Shown: in pieces, positions 33,308 to 40,349 of the stretch | How the letters are laid out: each line of letters starts with the position of its first letter | Numbering within the stretch: position 1 is the first letter of the stretch | DNA from: DATEDA01 sp963789885 | GTDB taxonomy: Bacteria > Pseudomonadota > Gammaproteobacteria > Burkholderiales > SG8-39 | DNA: 64,000 bases | Direction of reading: 5' to 3' | NCBI GenBank assembly: GCA_963789885.1 | Contig: CAWBNB010000012.1 | Coordinates: forward strand, 1-64,000 | Notes under the pieces: model-generated | Told to the model about the DNA's origin: nothing | The model's database searches: none | Seen by the model: the letters and a program-made list of their open reading frames with translations, nothing else | Program-made: the position numbers and the translations under genes

Positions 33308-34090
33308 ATGAAGATCATTCGCAAGACGCTAGCGATCGCCACCACGATCGTTGCCATGGCCGTGACAGTTCCCGCCGCTGCTATCGTGGTCGATTTCGAA
33401 GGGGTAACCCTCACGGGTGGCATCGGCAGCAACACGGCGGTTCAAAGTTATCTGGACGGTGTTTTCGGGTCCGGATTTGTCAAGGTCTACGGAACGGTCG
33501 CGGATCGGGCGTATGACGGCGACGGCCATGCAAATAAGGACCCAAGCTCCGGCCGACGTGTCACCCTGGGCACCACGGACGGCGCCACCAGCCCTACTGA
33601 TTACACGCATTTCCACCCGGGGCTGGACACATTCATTCGAAACGTCGGCACGGACGGGGGGACCAACACCGCTTGGGGTAGCCTTGGGAACGACAAATTC
33701 GTGTTCGTTTTCAAATCGCCGATCTATTTTGTCTCGTTCGATTGGGAGGTTTTCCCCGACGGGACGTGCGGAACCTGCACAGGGGGGGCCAACTTCCCGG
33801 ACTTCGAATTGTGGGCGGGCGCGCAGGGTGCAGCGAACCCCCTATACACCTTCGGCCCTGGCGCTCCCAATTTCCCGGTCACCATTCCCAACAACTTCGC
33901 GCAGGGAATCGGGCATTTCAGCACTACCTTCTCACAGGGGGTGACGCGCCTTGAATTCGTGGACTGGCCGCAGAGGATCGGAATCGACAGATTCGACCCG
34001 GTAAGCGTTCCCGAGCCCGAGACCCTTTCGCTCGTCGGCCTTGCCTTGGCGGCGCTAGCTTTCGCGCGGAGTCGCAGACGACTCGTCTGA
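33308..34090 (+). CDS. PEP-CTERM sorted exported protein
   Basis: 260 residues. A signal peptide (MKIIRKTLAIATTIVAMAVT, ending near PAAA) precedes a beta-rich body with 'VDFEGVTLTGGIGSN', 'FVFVFKSPIYFVSFDWEVF' and 'ARVTRLEFVDW'-like strands. The C-terminus is a textbook PEP-CTERM: VPEPETLSLVGLALAALAF then ARSRRRLV. Such proteins are processed by an exosortase and usually surface-associated. The body is of the type often found in carbohydrate-binding-like PEP-CTERM proteins. ATG preceded by GACGAG. Confidence 0.88.
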   Translation: MKIIRKTLAIATTIVAMAVTVPAAAIVVDFEGVTLTGGIGSNTAVQSYLDGVFGSGFVKVYGTVADRAYDGDGHANKDPSSGRRVTLGTTDGATSPTDYTHFHPGLDTFIRNVGTDGGTNTAWGSLGNDKFVFVFKSPIYFVSFDWEVFPDGTCGTCTGGANFPDFELWAGAQGAANPLYTFGPGAPNFPVTIPNNFAQGIGHFSTTFSQGVTRLEFVDWPQRIGIDRFDPVSVPEPETLSLVGLALAALAFARSRRRLV

Positions 34091-34276
34091 CAGCGCTTGC
34101 CCTAGCCCCGTCCGAAACTCCGCCTCGGCCGGGTTCCTCGTTCTTCGGCCACTCCGATTCCGACGCGCTAGCTCATCCACATGAAGCGGGTTGATGTAGC
34201 AATCCTGCGCGGAGTCGCAGCCGAGTCGGCGCAGCGCGTTCAGAACGTCCCGACTTAGCGCAATTACCTCACTCAA
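34055..34276 (-). CDS. Doubtful small protein (73 aa)
   Basis: TTG start; MSEVIALSRDVLNALRRLGC then 'QDCYINPLHVDELARRNRSG'. The helical first half looks protein-like, but there is no ribosome site, and the 3' end overlaps the PEP-CTERM gene by 36 bases. Recorded with low confidence. Confidence 0.25.
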   Translation of the reverse strand: MSEVIALSRDVLNALRRLGCDSAQDCYINPLHVDELARRNRSGRRTRNPAEAEFRTGLGQALSDESSATPRES

Positions 34277-34328
34277 ACCACGGAACTATTCACGACCTCC
34301 ACCAGTTGTATTTCTCTACTCTGCGTCT

Positions 34329-34646
34329 ATGGCTGAAGAACCTTGCACTGGTAACGCGATGAGAAAAGCTGAGAAGCAAGTATACGTCGTGTACCCGGCG
34401 GCGCTCTTCGACGGGTGGGAAGTCGTAAAAGAGCCCAGCGACGAATCAGTGGGCTTCGCCACGCGAGACGAGGCCATTGTCTATGCGAAAGCGCAAGCGC
34501 GCTTTGACGGCGGAGCGACGATCTGGTTCGAGAACTGGTACGGCGAAAGAGAAGGCGCTTTGGAAGTGCCCCCGCGTGCGGGCGTAATCGCAGGACTCGA
34601 ATCCATCTTCAGTGGGTTACTGCGCCGACGCTACACGGCTCATTGA
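34329..34646 (+). CDS. Small DUF2188-like protein
   Basis: 105 residues. The core 'QVYVVYPAALFDGWEVVKEP', 'SDESVGFATRDEAIVYAKAQ', 'ARFDGGATIWFENWYGERE' has the strand-strand-helix-strand pattern of DUF2188 proteins (small alpha/beta proteins of unknown role). A second ATG at 34359 is possible; neither start has a clear ribosome site. Its end overlaps copy D convergently by 30 bases. Confidence 0.5.
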   Translation: MAEEPCTGNAMRKAEKQVYVVYPAALFDGWEVVKEPSDESVGFATRDEAIVYAKAQARFDGGATIWFENWYGEREGALEVPPRAGVIAGLESIFSGLLRRRYTAH

Positions 34647-34979
34647 ACCCGGCATATCCTGCCACGTTGGCCAAGCTGGTCTTCCACTGAGTATCTCGCA
34701 CCGCCACTCCTGAACCGTAGCCGCCTCACCCTCCCGCTCGAATCCGCGCAGCACCAGCACGCCATTCCCCAGGTTCGTCAGCACCGGCTCGTATAGCTCG
34801 GGCAACAGCGGCTTGCGGAACGCATCACCCGGCCCCAATAGCTGGGCCACGAAGTAGCGCGCGTTAGCCAGACTCAGGTAATAGGTGCTGAGATCGTCCT
34901 CGAACGATGGGGCGTTAGCGACCTCTCGCCAGGGGAGTCGCCGGCCGCGACGACGCAGCGGGTAGACGCGGCAGCGCAC
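34617..34979 (-). CDS. Repeated island family, copy D: intact, unknown function
   Basis: 120 residues from a GTG (MRCRVYPLRRRGRRLPWREV), then 'FEDDLSTYYLSLANARYFVA', 'LLGPGDAFRKPLLPELYEPV', 'GNGVLVLRGFEREGEAATVQ', 'EWRCEILSG' and a 20-residue unique tail (RPAWPTWQDMPGSMSRVASA). Nearly identical to copy A over ~95 residues. The tail differs from A, so the shared module ends at LSG. Possible longer starts exist upstream, but similarity to copy A begins at RCRVYP. Confidence 0.6.
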   Translation of the reverse strand: MRCRVYPLRRRGRRLPWREVANAPSFEDDLSTYYLSLANARYFVAQLLGPGDAFRKPLLPELYEPVLTNLGNGVLVLRGFEREGEAATVQEWRCEILSGRPAWPTWQDMPGSMSRVASAQ

Positions 34980-35052
34980 AAGAAAAGCCGACTTGGCGTC
35001 AAGGATACTGTTATTATATCCAGCATACCAGAGACGATCTTCAGGGGGCAGT

Positions 35053-36009
35053 TCACTTGGCTGGCGAGGCCGGTCTCGGCTGGTTAGCAAAAAGGACGGC
35101 GCCGCGCTCCACGAATCGGCCGCGTAACGCACCAATGTAGACGCTCTCCTGCTGCTCGGAGGGTGCGGTCCATGACCCGCGATCGGTTGTGTTCTGACGG
35201 CTCACAAGGATAGTCGTGGTGATCGACACTGGCACTCCCAGGTCCTTCATGGGTTGGCGTATGTCTACTCGAACGGTCACCCATTCGCGCCAGTCAGGGA
35301 ACAGCTCGGACGGAAGAAATGCGCGCGTTCCCAATACGGCTCTTTCCTCCTGCAAGACCGTCAACCCAAAGGGCTTGCTTGCAAGAATATCCCTTACCAA
35401 AACTGCAACCGATGATGAGTCCTGAGGGGGGCTCGCAAAGATGGCGTCGATGTCCTTCATCCCCATCATGCAAGCAATCGATCCGATGCGCGCAACTATC
35501 CGCACAAGGTTAGTCGAACCCTCCTTTCTTACGAGCGGCTGACATCTTTCGGGGGGGCCAACGACACCGGCAATCAGCGAGACCTCGCAAGCGCTGAGCG
35601 TTTGGACATTTGCCTTCTCGGGGCGAGTATAGGTGGGAAGAATGGTGAGGCAGGCTGAACCCGTGCAGTCGAAAATCGCCTTGGATCGCGCCAACCCTTG
35701 GAGTTGCTCCACGAACGCATCAGCCGTCGGCACGCTTCGTTGCTCGTGCCAGCCCAAAACCAACGACCCCCCTCTGCAACTCAGCGTCTCCCTCACCGCC
35801 TGCGCCGGCGTAGGCAGTGTCGGAGGGCATTTGACTCCATCCCCTCCCGGGCACTGCGAGGTCCCCTGCGCCAGAGCACTGAGCAAGGACGTGGTGCCTC
35901 CGCCGCGGACTTCAACCCGCTCAACTTGGTCGGCGAGCCTGTCGTCTGCGCATATCGTGGAGGACAACAAAATCGCCGATATGGTCAGAGCCTTCGTAGC
36001 GCGTCTCAT
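35053..36009 (-). CDS. Secreted protein of unknown function (318 aa)
   Basis: A signal peptide (MRRATKALTISAILLSSTIC, cleaved about ADD) and a mature protein with several Cys pairs ('CPGGDGVKCPP', 'FDCTGSACLTILP', 'ARIGSIACMMG'), suggesting disulfides in the periplasm. 'ETLSCRGGSLVLGWHEQRSV' and the long C-terminal strand-rich part have no family I recognise. It is followed on the same strand by copy D and preceded, 16 bases apart, by a membrane-protein gene, so the two may be one unit. Confidence 0.6.
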   Translation of the reverse strand: MRRATKALTISAILLSSTICADDRLADQVERVEVRGGGTTSLLSALAQGTSQCPGGDGVKCPPTLPTPAQAVRETLSCRGGSLVLGWHEQRSVPTADAFVEQLQGLARSKAIFDCTGSACLTILPTYTRPEKANVQTLSACEVSLIAGVVGPPERCQPLVRKEGSTNLVRIVARIGSIACMMGMKDIDAIFASPPQDSSSVAVLVRDILASKPFGLTVLQEERAVLGTRAFLPSELFPDWREWVTVRVDIRQPMKDLGVPVSITTTILVSRQNTTDRGSWTAPSEQQESVYIGALRGRFVERGAVLFANQPRPASPAK

Positions 36010-36025
36010 CGGTAACCCCTAGGGG

Positions 36026-36478
36026 CTAGGATTGCCGTGCCTCCATTGCGAAGAGATAGGCGATGATCACATTCGTGGTAACGGCCAAAAGGCCCAGAGC
36101 TGCCGTGACCGTGTTGCTCAAGAGATCGACGTTCATACCGTCCCCAGGCGGCGCCGACAACCGGTTGGAGTAACCGAACGCGACGACCACGGTGACTAGC
36201 ATCAGGCAGAACACTATCACTGGTCCCTTCACTAACAGTTCCAGCATCGGTCGTGCGGTAATCTTTCCGTGCGCTGGAGGTGTCTTCTGAAAGACGAATT
36301 GCGTTGCCGATCCGAGATAGCCGAGGAAGACGGGCAAAATGATCTGCAAGATCGTGAGGGATTGTGAGTATCTGAGTGGATACCCGAATACCGGCGCTAA
36401 GATGAAAAAGGCGAACGACCCCGCGGCCACCGACAAACTGGCCACGACGAGCCATCTGCGGGCCTTGTAGACCGTCAT
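36026..36478 (-). CDS. Four-helix membrane protein, unknown
   Basis: 150 residues from the ATG at 36478 (MTVYKARRWLVVASLSVAAG), with GGAGG six bases upstream, an excellent ribosome site. Membrane segments lie at about 12-30, 40-62, 80-100 and 120-142 ('TILQIILPVFLGYLGSATQF', 'GPVIVFCLMLVTVVVAFGYS', 'LGLLAVTTNVIIAYLFAME'). No family recognised. Probably co-transcribed with the secreted-protein gene. The 293 bases upstream (36479-36771) hold no gene I can support. Confidence 0.6.
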   Translation of the reverse strand: MTVYKARRWLVVASLSVAAGSFAFFILAPVFGYPLRYSQSLTILQIILPVFLGYLGSATQFVFQKTPPAHGKITARPMLELLVKGPVIVFCLMLVTVVVAFGYSNRLSAPPGDGMNVDLLSNTVTAALGLLAVTTNVIIAYLFAMEARQS

Positions 36479-36771
36479 GGGACCTCCCTCCCGAGGCGAA
36501 CGACGCATTGCCCACCGCGACCCGGCGTTTGCCAGGACGAGACTCACGTAAACAGAATGTTACAAAGGAAGCGGCGTGTAAATCCGCCAAAGGGCTGAGG
36601 GATACACCATGGGGGCGTAGACAACGTAACTGCGAACAATGCCGGGACCCGTGGAAGCTAGGCAGAACGCACGTCCGGCTGCCGCCGACCGCTGATGACC
36701 CACTTACTGCCGGTCCCTCTCCGTGCTCGGAACGAACCAAGCTGCCGACTCGCGTCATGGTTGGCACCTTG

Positions 36772-37437
36772 CTACACGGGCTCAGGCTCGATCAGCTTCG
36801 CGTCGTCGTTCTTCGGACTGTTGACCCGCCGACTGACGGGGTAAGCGATCCACCCCTTCGCTGGTGGCGTCGCGAGGATGTCCGCAATGTCCTGGTTCTC
36901 GGGATCAAGCCAGCGCTGGTAATCCTTCGGCTGGACGATCACAGGCATCCGGTCGTGGACCGTTCCTGACACTTCGTTTGGGAACGTTGTCAGGACGGTG
37001 AACGTATAGAGGCGATCCTCTTCTTTGGCGTGCCACACGTCCCACATGCCGCCGATGAAAAACAGAGATTCATCCTGCATTCGGATGCTGTAAGGCCGCT
37101 TCCCGACCGGCATCTCCTTCCACTCGTAGTAACAGTTCGCGGGGATCAGACACCGACGCTCGCGAATGAGCTTCTTGAACATCGGCTTTTCGCGCGCGGT
37201 CTCGGCCCTCGCGTTGACTGGCCTGGCTCCCTTCTTCGGGTCCTTCGACCAGTACGGAACGAGGCCCCATAGATACGAGTAGAGCGACGGTTTCCCGTCC
37301 TTCGCGCGAGCGATCCAAGTCTCAACGCCGGGCGTGATGTTGTACAGACCTGGGAAGTCATCGAGGCCCGAGGGCTCGATCCCGAGCAGCTCCTCGATAC
37401 GTTGTCGTCTGCTCCAGCGCCCGTAACGGCCGCACAT
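36772..37437 (-). CDS. SRAP-domain protein (YedK/HMCES), abasic-site DNA-protein crosslinker
   Basis: 221 residues. Catalytic Cys2 after Met removal (MCGRYGRW), the DNA-contacting 'PVNARAET' (Asn75, Arg77, Glu79), Glu105 in CYYEW and His161 in 'GTVHDRMPVIV' are all in family positions. SRAP proteins form a thiazolidine link with abasic sites in single-stranded DNA and shield them. Bacterial copies are often found near mobile elements and DNA-repair genes, as here. Confidence 0.95.
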   Translation of the reverse strand: MCGRYGRWSRRQRIEELLGIEPSGLDDFPGLYNITPGVETWIARAKDGKPSLYSYLWGLVPYWSKDPKKGARPVNARAETAREKPMFKKLIRERRCLIPANCYYEWKEMPVGKRPYSIRMQDESLFFIGGMWDVWHAKEEDRLYTFTVLTTFPNEVSGTVHDRMPVIVQPKDYQRWLDPENQDIADILATPPAKGWIAYPVSRRVNSPKNDDAKLIEPEPV

Positions 37438-37540
37438 TTACTTTGGAGTCCCGGATGCGATGTCGGATTCTCGATCCAAGCAAGTCGGTCGTTGAGCGAA
37501 TCCCCCCCAAACTCTATTGCGAAGGCCCGTTTGCGAACGG

Positions 37541-38281
37541 TCAAGAAGACGAACGGTCTTCCGGCAAACGTCCGCGCCTATCGGTCGGCACCCAGCGGTT
37601 GTCCGGATCAACAAAATCCAGCAAATCGACCAGTGTGTTATGTATCCTCGTTGCGCGGGCAGATTCGCGGTCAAGGTGAGCAAAAAGCTGACGCGTGTGT
37701 TTGATGAGTCGCCCTAAGCAATCGCTAGGTTGAGGTGAGGTGACTAGCTCGCGAAAGTCAGAGTAGCGAAACATTGCAGATTCGGAATCAGCCTTTCGAG
37801 CTGCGATCAGAAGTTCACCGATCTCACGCTGCTCAAGACGAAAGAACTGGAAACCGGGACTGCCGTGAGAAAAGGCGTCGGAAACGCCGTCAAGCAGCGA
37901 AGACAAATCCCGATAGTCGAGGGCGGCGATGAAATTCCTCATCACTTCACTCCAAGCAAAGTACTGGGCCACGAGGAACGCCGTACTCTCGATGTAGTAC
38001 GACTCCCGCCCGAGGCTCTTTGTGTAGTGGTAGTTTTGTGCGTTAGTAGTGAGTGTTACCCATAGACGGCTCTTCAGCTCGTTTATCGCACGAACGGCGG
38101 GATCGCGCTGCGTAGCGAGTAGTTGCCGTTGGCGGACGCGTTGGTCGCGTTTCCACGTCAATCGATCGGGAAGCCAACGTTCCCAAAAGAACTTCGAGAG
38201 ACCACCGAGAAGGCCTCCGACGAGGCCTCCAATAACACCGGATGTGAGCGCGGAGTGCTCAGCAAGGATGTCGAGCTGCAT
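37541..38281 (-). CDS. Membrane-anchored helical protein, unknown (246 aa)
   Basis: Starts MQLDILAEHSALTSGVIGGL with GGAGGAGCG directly before the ATG. One short membrane/glycine segment (GVIGGLVGGLLGGLSKFFWE) is followed by a basic linker and a long helical cytoplasmic part ('RDPAVRAINELKSRLWVTLT', 'FLVAQYFAWSEVMRNFIAAL', 'FRLEQREIGELLIAARKADS'). The plan resembles stand-alone membrane proteins of defence or accessory regions, but no family is recognised. Divergent from the nuclease pseudogene. Confidence 0.6.
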   Translation of the reverse strand: MQLDILAEHSALTSGVIGGLVGGLLGGLSKFFWERWLPDRLTWKRDQRVRQRQLLATQRDPAVRAINELKSRLWVTLTTNAQNYHYTKSLGRESYYIESTAFLVAQYFAWSEVMRNFIAALDYRDLSSLLDGVSDAFSHGSPGFQFFRLEQREIGELLIAARKADSESAMFRYSDFRELVTSPQPSDCLGRLIKHTRQLFAHLDRESARATRIHNTLVDLLDFVDPDNRWVPTDRRGRLPEDRSSS

Positions 38282-38297
38282 CGCTCCTCCTCCAGAT

Positions 38298-38779
38298 TTG
38301 CATCTGATCAACGAGCTGCCAATCCGAATCGCCGCCGCGATTCTATTCCTCACCGTTAGAGTCGCTCACGCGGCCGGCTGGAGCGTGGAAGGCCGCGTTG
38401 TCGGTGTTTCAGATGGCGACACCGTCACCGTCCTGGATGACGCCAAGACCCAGCACAAGATCCGATTCGCCGGGATGCTCCCGAGAAAGGCCAGCCCTAC
38501 GGCGAGCAATCGAAGCTGAGCCTATCCGCGCTCGTGTTCCAGAAGCGGATTGAGGCCCGCTGCCACAAGAAGGACCGCTACGGCCGCGAGGTCTGCGCCG
38601 TGTTCGTCAGCCTTCGTGATGTGGGCCTGGAGCAGATCCGCGCGGGGATGGCGTGGTGGTATCGCGAGTACGCGCACGAGCAGGCTACACAGGATCGGCT
38701 CGTGTACCGGGACGAGGAAGAGAGCGCTAGGGCGCGGCGGGTCGGGTTGTGGAAGGACGCACAGCCGGTGCCGCCGTGA
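38298..38779 (+). pseudogene. Thermonuclease (SNase-like), broken by a 4-base deletion
   Basis: The first part reads a signal-like leader, then 'WSVEGRVVGVSDGDTVTVLD' and 'KIRFAG', the SNase start with the calcium Asp pair. Near 38478 the frame is lost: GGGAT-GCTCCCGAG fits GGGATcgacGCTCCCGAG (GIDAPEKG) with four bases missing. The other frame continues 'QPYGEQSKLSLSALVFQK', 'DRYGREVCAVFVSLRDVGL', 'QIRAGMAWWYREYAHEQATQ'. All other key residues remain. The start (TTG 38298) is uncertain. Confidence 0.75.
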
Positions 38780-38827
38780 GAGTGGAGAAAGCAGCCGCCT
38801 CTTCGATCGGGCCGCCGGCGATCAACA

Positions 38828-39664
38828 TCACCCGGGGAATAGTTCGCTGACCCAAATCTCCCAGATCTGATTGGGTCCTCCATGTGATGAGAACACCTGG
38901 ATCGCGCCTCCATCACTCCGAGTTCCACCAACCACATCCAGCACGAGTTCGCCTGGGACAGCAAACGCTCTAGTGCTTATGCGGAAGTCACCCCCGGCCG
39001 CGGAGATGGCTGCGATGTCCCAGAACTGACTCGGTGTGTAGACGGGCATGCCCAGCGTGTCTAAGGGCAGCGGGTTCTGAACAACCTTATAGCGCGTCGC
39101 CAGGTCTGCCGGGTTTGTAGTGGGGCTAGTCCCAAACGGGTCATTGACATCGAGAGCCATGCCGGGAGTGTGGGCGGGGCGTAGCCTTGTCGGAGAAGAA
39201 GTCTCAGCACCCCAGAGTTGGTTGGCTCCCCCGTTGTATGTGAACTGCTGAATTCCAATGCCGGCGTTCGGACTAAGAGCGGGCACATCAAGGCATTTGT
39301 GACTGAACCGGTTGAAGATCACCATGAGGTCGTTCATACGGACTGTGGTATCAGCGAATCTGTAGAGCACCTCCCACTTTTGGCTGTCGTGGTTCTGATC
39401 GGTCACCAAAGCCACTGGAATCTCGTCGCTGTTGCTTTGGGACGATAGTCCCAACACCTTGCTTCCGTCACGTGTATTCCGGATGCGATATTGCCGCGCA
39501 ACGAGTGTACTGGGCTGCGGTAATTCCTCCAGCGTCCATAATTGGCCAAAGTCATGAGCGTGGGGTATGGATTGCTCCAGGCGTTGCTGAACGACCGTGT
39601 TCGAGGGACCCGGAGTTATCGCCATCCCGCCTGACGAGATCTGAAATCGTTGCACTTGCACCAC
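38828..39664 (-). CDS. Ricin-type beta-trefoil lectin-like protein
   Basis: 278 residues with QxW-like repeats of ricin-B lectins: 'DSQKWEVLYRF', 'GGANQLWGAE', 'GGPNQIWEIW', and the partner strands 'SHKCLDVPALSPNAGIGIQQ' and 'GELVLDVVGGTRSDGGAIQV'. It should bind carbohydrate. No signal peptide is evident from the GTG at 39664, which is odd for a lectin; the true start may differ. It lies 27 bases after ribE on the same strand, at the right edge of the accessory region. Confidence 0.7.
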   Translation of the reverse strand: MVQVQRFQISSGGMAITPGPSNTVVQQRLEQSIPHAHDFGQLWTLEELPQPSTLVARQYRIRNTRDGSKVLGLSSQSNSDEIPVALVTDQNHDSQKWEVLYRFADTTVRMNDLMVIFNRFSHKCLDVPALSPNAGIGIQQFTYNGGANQLWGAETSSPTRLRPAHTPGMALDVNDPFGTSPTTNPADLATRYKVVQNPLPLDTLGMPVYTPSQFWDIAAISAAGGDFRISTRAFAVPGELVLDVVGGTRSDGGAIQVFSSHGGPNQIWEIWVSELFPG

Positions 39665-39691
39665 TACCGGAGGACTAGCCGTTGGATTCGC

Positions 39692-40279
39692 CTAGGACGC
39701 CCCGAGCATCCGCTCGACGTAGCGCGCGATCAGATCCACCTCGAGGTTTACGCGCGCACCCGGCCCGAGCACCTTCAGCGTCGTAACTGCGAGGGTGTGC
39801 GGGATGAGGTTGACCTCGAACTCGGCGCCCTCGACGCGGTTCACGGTGAGGCTGACCCCCTGCACCGCGATCGAACCCTTGCGGGCAACATACTTCGCCA
39901 GCTCTGCCGGCACCCGCACGACGAGTCGGTGACTCTCGCCCGCCGGCTCGAAGGCGACGACTTCGCCGACGCCGTCCACGTGGCCGCTGACGAGATGGCC
40001 ATCGAGGCGGTCCGACAACCGTAGCGACTTCTCCAGGTTCACCTCGGCCGCCGGGTCCAGTCCCGCGGTGCACGCGATCGTCTCCTGCGAGACGTCGACC
40101 TCGAACCGCGCGCCGGCGACGCTCACCACGGTGAGGCAACAACCGTCCACCGCGATCGAGTCGCCGATCGCGACGTCCTCCAGATCGAGCCCACCCGCGT
40201 CGATCGTCAGGCGGAGTCCCCCCGGACGCGGCTCGACTCGGTGGATGCGGCCGACGGCCGCGACGATTCCGGTGAACAT
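39692..40279 (-). CDS. ribE: Riboflavin synthase, alpha chain
   Basis: 195 residues in two lumazine-binding repeats: MFTGIVAAVGRIHRVEPRPG with 'GDSIAVDGCCLTVVSV', and 'SGHVDGVGEVVAFEP' with 'GSIAVQGVSLTVNRVEGAEF'. It joins two 6,7-dimethyl-8-ribityllumazines to make riboflavin. The N-terminal MFTGIV and the paired barrels are complete. Its 3' end (39705-39729) is exactly duplicated at 30781. The usual neighbours ribBA/ribH are not on this side; the accessory region begins at its stop. Confidence 0.96.
   Translation of the reverse strand: MFTGIVAAVGRIHRVEPRPGGLRLTIDAGGLDLEDVAIGDSIAVDGCCLTVVSVAGARFEVDVSQETIACTAGLDPAAEVNLEKSLRLSDRLDGHLVSGHVDGVGEVVAFEPAGESHRLVVRVPAELAKYVARKGSIAVQGVSLTVNRVEGAEFEVNLIPHTLAVTTLKVLGPGARVNLEVDLIARYVERMLGAS
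39705..39729 (-). repeat. 25-bp exact repeat inside the ribE 3' end (right copy)
   Basis: Identical to 30781-30805, in the same orientation; begins 10 bases before the ribE stop codon and leaves the gene intact. Eight bases of the tRNA-end core (TTCGCCTA, 39687-39694) overlap the ribE stop next to it. Consistent with integration or duplication at the gene's 3' end. Confidence 0.8.
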
Positions 40280-40349
40280 GGCGCCGGAGGGTACACCAGA
40301 GGGAAAAGGCGGCGGGGCCGGCGCTGGCGGGCGCCGGGTCGAGCGCAGC

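Noticed and set aside
28882..34979. Repeated segments read as integron cassettes with attC sites
   Set aside because: The repeats are ~300 bases of coding sequence in both orientations, without the short attC core pairs (RYYYAAC/GTTRRRY) at their ends, and no integron integrase is seen.
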